A stretch of DNA of 64,000 bases, taken from Gnetum montanum (lineage: Eukaryota > Streptophyta > Gnetopsida > Gnetales > Gnetaceae). Positions 57,531-64,000 of the stretch are shown here, one piece after another. The position numbers and the translations under genes were made by a program. The stretch is from the NCBI GenBank assembly GCA_015680685.1, contig MNCI01018361.1, positions 688,917-752,916 of the forward strand, written 5' to 3'. Position 1 is the first letter of the stretch. Every line of letters begins with the position of its first letter. The notes below the pieces were generated by a model. That model made no database searches and was not told the origin of the DNA. It saw only the letters and a list, made by a program, of their open reading frames with translations.

Positions 57531-59330
57531 TGAAAAGTAAAATTTCAACTAGAAGATAAGTTCTCTATTGGAATCCCACACACATGCCCTAAAAGACAAA
57601 GTTCCAAACACTGTGCGAGAGACCTTATATAGTTGATCATACCTTTTCCTCTAAGGACATGTTAATCTACAAACCTAAGAGCCCAAATAAAAGATAGTTG
57701 ATCAACATCCAACAAGTAGAGCTTTTCCATGAGCCCAAGCAAGCCAGTGCAACAAATACCTTGACAAATGGACAACCACGTTCAACTTTTTGGATCTCCT
57801 CCTTCCATCTCAATTGTGGAGGAGATGGCCATCCATGCTAACCACACACATGGCTCCTTAGTTTTTCATCTTTTTATTTTACACTTTGTTAATTTTTATC
57901 CATTTTCTCGATTTTTATTTTACAACATCATTAGTATGTTTTATCTTTCTTGAATATTTTATACTTCCTTTATATATACTTTATTTTATTTTATTTTTGT
58001 GTGTGACTTTTCACTATTTTTGCTAATAAAAGTTCTTTATTGTAACAAGACACAGTGCCACTATTATTATTTGCTAATGATGGTTTGTGCTTAATGTTGT
58101 GATTGTCATGTCTAGTTTCTATTTTGAATTTTTGTACCAATGACTCAATCATGGTTTCTTTTTCATGGAACAAGCAGTAACTCCACAACATCCACCCATC
58201 CACAAACTCTATGATTTTTTTTGTTTTGGAAGTTTGAGGTCCCTTTCATTAAATCAACTTTTAATAAATTTGTGACCTTGGTATTTTTTGGAATTTGGGA
58301 GGATTCAAAGGTTTGAATAGGATGTGACTTCAAGGGACTCAATACTCTTCGTGCTCTTCTACTTACTTGGGTGCTTGAGTGTTTTTCATCGACTTTTTTC
58401 TATTCCATGTTCCACTAACATGAAGTCAAATAAAGTCTTTGCATGATGTGGTTCCCATCCAAAAAGAAAAGCAAACAAACAAACAAATAAAAACATGATG
58501 GAAATTCAAAGCACACCCCTTAGAAAAAATAAACAGGCTACACGCACTAGTTACGAGAATAGAAAGACATGTTACCCATGCCTGAAATTCGCCTCTAACT
58601 AAGGCCCTATCCCACTTCCTAATTCTCTTTTTTTCTCTTTATGGAATGGTGGTTGTTTTATGGGAGCACTCTTGCGTCTTAAGGGGATGGATCAGTCTTG
58701 GAGTGGCAATGTGAAGTCACTAAAAGAGATTGGTTTTGGTCTAGACTAAGGATGGATCTTCTTCAATCATTTCTAAATATGAATTCCACAAGGAACTTCT
58801 TATGACCTTAATTTGAAATTCCATTCCACCTTCTCCATCATCCATCTATGCTTACTGTAACTCACCTCGCTATTGGTGTCCATGTTCTTGATTCCATGTC
58901 TTGGTCTAACATACTTAAATTCTTAAGAAGATTCTTTTTGGTTGGCCCTTAATTTTTCATGACCATTAATCAACTATGGGCCCCATGGATTCCTTAGTTG
59001 AGGTTATGCAAGGGCAAAAAGGACATGTACCTGCTATGGGAAGGATCTACTCGCATATCTCTTAGTTTGGGTAGTTAAGTCCTTTACCTTAAACATTGAT
59101 ACAATCCTATCTTTCACATATTCCATTATGTATCCTACTTCGGGCTCCTTAAACTTTCATTAAATTCATTCTCCAAATCATTTTCTCAATTTTCTATATT
59201 TTTCAAGCTTCACCACCCTCTTCTACTATTCTCATCATGCTCGTGGCTTTTTAGGCTTCCTTTTCACCCCAATTTCACTCACAAACTCCTTGTATTTTGG
59301 AAGTTTGATCAAAGTCAACAAAAGTCAATG
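57531..59330 (+). other. Post-pol spacer of element 3
   Basis: About 1.8 kb between integrase and the internal promoter with no recognisable domain. The block at 58565-58590 (GAAAGACATG, CCCATGCCTGA) matches element 4 at 16295-16320. A T/A-rich stretch near 57860-58000 contains small open frames without support. Confidence 0.45.
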
Positions 59331-59845
59331 GTGGTCAACAACAACATCGACTAGTCCTAGTCAATGCATGCCAAAAATCCTATAAATACCATCGAGAACT
59401 TTGACATTTTTACCATTTGCTTCATAACATGAGGGGAGTTATTGTAATTTTTTAGAGCCCAAAATCTTCCAGAGCCCATAACTCTCCAATCATTTGTCTA
59501 AAACACTCCATTCTTTGATCCTGCAGCTACCAGAGGTACGCTATTAATCGTGGGGGCCATAAACCTTAAGGTTTTTGATGAAATTTTTTGAAAATTTTTC
59601 TAACTCCCTCAAATAATTAATGAATAAAACAATATGAAATCATCAATTTTTGAGACTTAACCCTTCCAACACCCTCTGGAATGATTTATTAACATTAAAA
59701 CACATATAAAATAATGATTAAAATTGATTAAATCAACCATAATCACAACTTGGGCAAGTGTAACTATCCTAAGGAGATAAGGTATCTCAATTGTTTCATG
59801 TTACACAATAATTGCTAACCTGTGGTCATGTTGTGATTACAAATG
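59331..59845 (+). promoter_or_regulatory. Internal promoter and leader of the element 3 aORF
   Basis: A TATAAATA box (59381-59388) follows a CATCGACTAG...CATGCAT stretch that also occurs upstream of the TATA box in this element's LTRs. About 155 bp downstream is a splice-donor-like CCAGAG/GTACGC (59535-59536). Next is a polypurine-like TTAATCGTGGGGG (59544-59556) resembling this element's own TTAGTCGTGGGAG tract. The aORF ATG at 59846 is preceded by TTGTGATTACAA, which matches the element 4 acceptor TGTGATTACAG with the final G lost. I infer a spliced internal transcript. Confidence 0.5.
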
Positions 59846-62583
59846 GTGCCAAGATTGAAATGATTGCAAGAGGAAGGACCATTGCAACCAAGGGAGAAAT
59901 GACCTAGAATTGAAAGGGGCCAACAAGAATAGGCCCATGATCAGCCAGAAGAAACGGGACCTCTTCGAGAGGATCCCAAAGTGGAATTTGTTCAACAAAT
60001 TCCTAAAGAAGAAGTTGTAATAAAATAATCGCAATGTGGGGAAGCACTAGGACCCATACTGAGGCTTGAAGTCACACTAACACAAGCCTACCTCAATATC
60101 ATCAAGCCCCATGATATCCAACTTTCAGTTCTCCACGAACTAAACTTTAGGTCATTTCTAGAGCATGCTCCAGCAAAGGTGAAAACACAATTGCAAACCT
60201 CTTCCATGTGGCCAATCATCACTTCTAGTGGGAAGTGATACATGGGAGAGACATACCTCTTCTAGAACAACAAAAGGGCAAGCTCCATAGTGAAGATCAA
60301 GGACATTTAGGTGTCCTACTCAACTAAAGTTATCACATAAGTTCTTAGGCTACCTAATTCTAGGACACAATTGGCAAAGCTATCTACATAAGCTTACCCT
60401 TAGGCCAAAAAGGAGTGGACCTAATGATGTTATGGGATCAACCGTAAGGAATTTAGAGCACTCACACTGGTGGAATGAGTATACTTCAAGATAGCGACCT
60501 ATCACCTTAATCCAATGATGAGGCCTAGCAAGGTGACTGCTTTCTACACTTAAGCATGTAGTGTGCTAAGTGAGAGATTTCCAGTGAAGCTTCCATAATT
60601 GATCTATTTAGAAATCGAGAAGTGCTTCAAAGAAAATGAATGTGGAAGGCAAACCCTACCTTTTCCATGCCTCATCAGGAAACTTTGCAAAAGGAAAAGG
60701 ATCATTCACTATGCAAACAACATGATCAAACATGCTCCTATAGCCTCATGGTTTGAAATGATGAAGGACAAGACACCTGTCGTGTCCAACAAAGGGGAGT
60801 AGCTGCCACCACCTACTTAAGAAACAACGTCGGAGGCCCACATAGCCATTGAGTGCTTGTGTGAAATCTAAGAACAAGTCTTGTGTGAGTAAGAGTAGCA
60901 TGTAGGAATGAGTGGCTGAGACCCATCTAGATATCAACTCGTAATGAGTCACCTTAATGAGGTGGCTCGGACAATTAGCTAGATGGAAAGAGGTGTACCA
61001 ATATTCTCTACCCAACAATGTAGTTTCCTAAAAGATTGGATCCCAATGCCCAAGTGTCTCTATCTCAACACCATTTATTCCTAGAAATCTCTAGGAATAC
61101 CACCTTCTTTTTTATGCATTTAGAAGAAGGTGAGGGTGCAACTATATTGGTGATGCAACACTAAGGGCAGGAGACTGTTGTCGAAGTAGTTGTTGATCGA
61201 ATCACTAAAGCACTTAATGCATTTATGACATCTATACCAAACATACCTGCACTTCAAGATGTGTGTACATCTACAGGCATGGTCAGCAAAATATTGAGTG
61301 TAGCCCAACATGAAGAGCTGCTAGATCGACTAGTGGCGACCGAGGCAACCGATTCCAAATATCTTAAATTTTTTAGATAACATTACTACAACCTAGTTAG
61401 AGCTACTAGAAGCAAAGGGAAAGTGCATTATTTTGAAAGGGTAACTTGAAATGGCTCAAGCATAAAACCAACACTTGGCCGTAGAAGTTGTTGAACTACG
61501 TATCCGTTTTACTGATCCCACACTCCTTAGCCCAGCCATAACTGGAGATGAAGGTTTTCAACAACTTCAAGAATGATTAAAACAAACTGAGGAGGAAATA
61601 GTAACGGCCATCCTCAACCAATTTGTAGCAGAAGCAAAAACCTACTCAGTTCAGAAGAACTTGGTTTAGATGCACCAAGAAAACGAATCACTGATGACAA
61701 AAAATCATTGCCTATGTAATGTTGATACACAAAAACAATAGATGCAAGAATTCATTCATCAACAATAGGAGTAGCTCGTTAAGGTAAACACGAAATTAAA
61801 AAAATTGGCCATGGAGAATCGTAATCTATCTATGAAGAAAGTCCGAGCCTTACACCACAAATCTACCATTGAGATTGCCACCTAGAAAAATGAGGCTCTC
61901 AAATTTGAAAGAGTCAAGAATCACAATAGAGATTAGGTTGGCCTGCAAAAGGAAGTAAGTGAGAAGTATATTCAAATAACTAAGGAAAATGTAAACGAGG
62001 CCCTCCAACAACTCCAACAAGGAAGAGAGGTTTGGCAGCCCATCATTGATAGAATAAATGCCTATAACAAAGTGGAGATCCACCTAAAGGAGTTACAAAT
62101 TGAAGAAATGACAAAGTATATGGAATTGGCCAATCTCTGCTATGCAAACTTGGCGATGGTAACTATCATATGACTGTGATTAGAGCTTGAAAACCAAGTG
62201 GCCAACTTGTACTTATTGTATGAGGTAGAGTTCAAGCATCAAAGCAAGAGCTTGAGACAGCAAAGACTGAACTCAAAGTTCTCAGGGCACAGTTCATGGA
62301 TTAATGATCAACTACCAAGAACTTGGCCAAGAGAATGAATGATTACCAAGAGTTGAAAGATGTAGTTAGAGCATTTAACATCAAGCGCAAACAATTTGTT
62401 GCCTGGTTCATCAATGCCAGGGAGCTATTTCTAGCAATTCCCTGTCCTTGGGATGTGCCCATTTCAACCCACATTGGCAAAGCTACATGGACTATGCATG
62501 ATCCCAAGAGTAAGGAGGAGAAAATGAAAGCATTGCTAGATGCTTTTTGCCTCCTACTAGAAGTTGCAGTAGCAGCAGGATAG
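59846..62583 (+). pseudogene. Long extra ORF (aORF) of element 3, unknown function
   Basis: About 910 codons. One frame runs from the ATG at 59846 to about 61070 with point stops only, then continues with a frame change. N half: IKPHDIQLSVLHELNFRSFL, MWPIITSSGK, MGETYLF, EFRALTL, VYFKIATYHLNPMMRPSKV, then a best-preserved block LEIEKCFKENECGRQ with CLIRKLCKRKR and WFEMMKDKTPVVS (60599-60802). Middle: HEELLDRL. C half (61700-62300): heptad-like coiled coil (VNTKLKKLAMENRNL, LQKEVSEKYIQITKENVNE). End: MAKRMNDYQEL, FVAWFINARELFLAIPCPWD, HIGKATWTMHDP. No signal peptide or membrane segment seen. It occupies the env-like position of Athila elements but does not look like a glycoprotein. Confidence 0.65.
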
Positions 62584-62898
62584 CCATAGTTGCCGCACAT
62601 GCTTGAAGCTAAAGAAGGTCCTTTAGAGCCTCAAGAACCTCCACTGCCTGGGATTGTCTGATCTTCTCCACCGCCTTCATGCCATCAAAGGAAGTGCTGT
62701 CAAAAATTTTGCTAAGTCATGTCATGGTTTTCAATTTTATGTCATGAACAACACAATTTTTGTAATGTGTTGATTTGTCCACTTAGGCACTCAGTTTTGT
62801 CAAGATAGTTTGTTTTGTTAAGGGCCATTTAATAATCTCATACCTTCCCAATTTTGTAAAGGAACTCAAGGACAAGTTTTCATTTAGTCGTGGGAGTA
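62584..62898 (+). other. 3' untranslated part and polypurine tract of element 3
   Basis: Spacer matching 1401-1704. The last bases TTAGTCGTGGGAGTA (about 62884-62898) form the polypurine tract directly before the LTR start TGATGA. Confidence 0.6.
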
Positions 62899-63763
62899 TG
62901 ATGAGTCACAGTTGGATACGTCAACAAGGCCTTGTCAATGCATCGTTTCATGCATCAACTAGGCCCCATTAACACAGGATTTGTTCTTAACTATAAATAC
63001 ATGCTCACCAGTCGCATTTATAACAATAGATTGATAGCAGTAGTTATAGTTTTTCCATTCGAAAGTTAGAATATTTTCCTAAGTGCCCATAGTAGGAGTC
63101 ATTAAGTGTACGAATCTTTATTCAGGCATTGTTGTACCTAAGCACGAAAATGTGTACGATAATGAAGACAAGCTTCTTAATAAACCTTATAGCATTCTAG
63201 ATAGTTTAGCTATTTTATTCATGCATTTAATGTTTTCAATTATTTATTTAATGTTTCCCAGTAATTAAGCTAATTAAGCGAGATAAGCTAGATAGATTAA
63301 ATACATAAGTATGACAGCTTCGAACATAACATGTATTCACTTGGTAATCCTAGTAGCATTATTGTTTGGTATGCCCAATAGCATAACACTTGGTAACCCA
63401 GCAGCAGATACATGGGTTTAGGACATGTACGGAAAGTGGGACTGGATGCTTTTGCTAGGATTAGTTAGAGATCAATTAGTTAGTTAAATCAAATTAGTCA
63501 AAAATTTACTTTTTCTCTCTCCTCAAGCTCCAAAGAACATAAAACATAAAATGATAAAAATCATATGCCTCGATTACACTTAACCATACCTTTGTACTTC
63601 ACAATTGTAATTAAGAAGACAACAAACAACCTTCAAGGCAAGGTTCACTTCCTAGAAGACCAGTGTACCGGAAACTATAGAGTCTGCAGAACTCAACTGG
63701 ATCACGCGTGAGTGCTTTGTGATTTGTATGGTGTGGCAAAGGGGTACCCTTCACTACTCATCA
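62899..63763 (+). repeat. 3' LTR of element 3
   Basis: Begins TGATGAGTC, ends ACTCATCA, TATAAATA at 62992-62999. It is followed by TAGAG, identical to the five bases before the 5' LTR. The open frame 63083-63268 recurs in the 5' LTR as a copy and is not a gene. Confidence 0.85.
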
Positions 63764-64000
63764 TAGAGCTTGCATGCCACTTGAAATCTTTTGAGTAATA
63801 AGGGTATTCCAACTATAACCACTAGCAAATTCAACTTCCAAATATTTATAAGATTCACACATATCATACTAGAATAGTTGTAGTAGTCATGGAAAATTTG
63901 AGGCATATAATTTAATCCTATAGTTGATATTACAATCAAGGTCACATCATCTACAAAGACAAGCATGTTTAAAAATAATCTATTCACCGACATACCATGA
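63764..64000 (-). pseudogene. LINE ORF2 RT core, proximal piece of the interrupted LINE
   Basis: The minus strand reads MSVNRLFLNMLVFVDDVTLI near 63990-63930, the F-A-D-D box region of LINE RT with A changed to V, followed by a FHDYYNYSSM block. It is nearly identical in content to 5647-5790 of the first LINE. The element continues beyond the window edge on its 5' side and, past element 3, at 33953. Confidence 0.75.

Larger units (their letters stand above)
33954..63763 (+). mobile_element. Element 3: Athila-like LTR retroelement, split by element 2
   Basis: The LTR start TGATGAG lies at 33954-33960 and the LTR end TCATCA at 63758-63763. Both are flanked by the exact 5-bp duplication TAGAG (33949-33953 and 63764-63768). 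Without the nested element 2 and one copy of its duplication it is about 10.8 kb. The order is truncated 5' LTR, protease, RT, RNase H, integrase, spacer, internal promoter, aORF, polypurine tract, 3' LTR. A deletion removed the end of the 5' LTR, the primer site and gag. There is no second RNase H, in keeping with Athila rather than Tat. Confidence 0.85.

Overview
The window looks like heterochromatic DNA from a seed plant with a large genome. It is AT-rich and made almost entirely of old, stop-riddled retroelements nested in one another. Ogre/Tat-like, Athila-like and chromovirus elements together point to a plant; a gymnosperm is a guess I cannot prove. I found no intact host gene, no functional tRNA or rRNA gene and no CRISPR array. 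Domain calls come from reading degenerate translations by eye, so domain edges are approximate. LTR ends marked by target-site duplications (TSDs) are exact.

Left part (1-11137). The 3' end of a chromovirus (minus strand, with chromodomain) lies inside the tail of an Athila-like element whose 3' LTR is 1705-2586. A LINE follows (2944-6150, plus), split by a solo LTR (4273-5270, TSD GGTTA). After it come tRNA-like SINE copies and a second solo LTR (9241-10363, TSD TATGG).

Element 4 (11138-20203, minus) has both LTRs, a primer site, a gag relic and a long extra ORF (aORF) in the position where env-like genes sit, but no pol. It is followed by a second LINE fragment (20880-21430).

Nested block (22080-64000). 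A minus-strand LINE (pieces 64000-63764, 33953-33677 and 22783-22080) was hit by two LTR elements. Element 1 (22784-33676, minus) is Tat-like and has its archaeal-type RNase H (aRNH) upstream of the reverse transcriptase. Element 3 (33954-63763, plus, TSD TAGAG) is Athila-like and carries PR-RT-RH-INT plus the same aORF as element 4. Element 2 (33961-52937, minus, TSD ATGAG) is 19 kb and Ogre-like, and landed a few bases inside the 5' LTR of element 3. It reads gag-PR-[candidate 6.5 kb intron]-RT-RNH-aRNH-INT.

Most interesting content. (1) The putative intron of element 2 contains a spliced, multi-exon, antisense coding region; its reading frame stays continuous across three plant-sized GT-AG introns. 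(2) The Athila-like family carries an aORF of about 900 codons (globular N half, coiled-coil C half). It is preceded by an internal TATA promoter with LTR-like motifs, a second polypurine tract and a conserved splice acceptor at the ATG. (3) The two Tat-like elements place the second RNase H on opposite sides of the RT.
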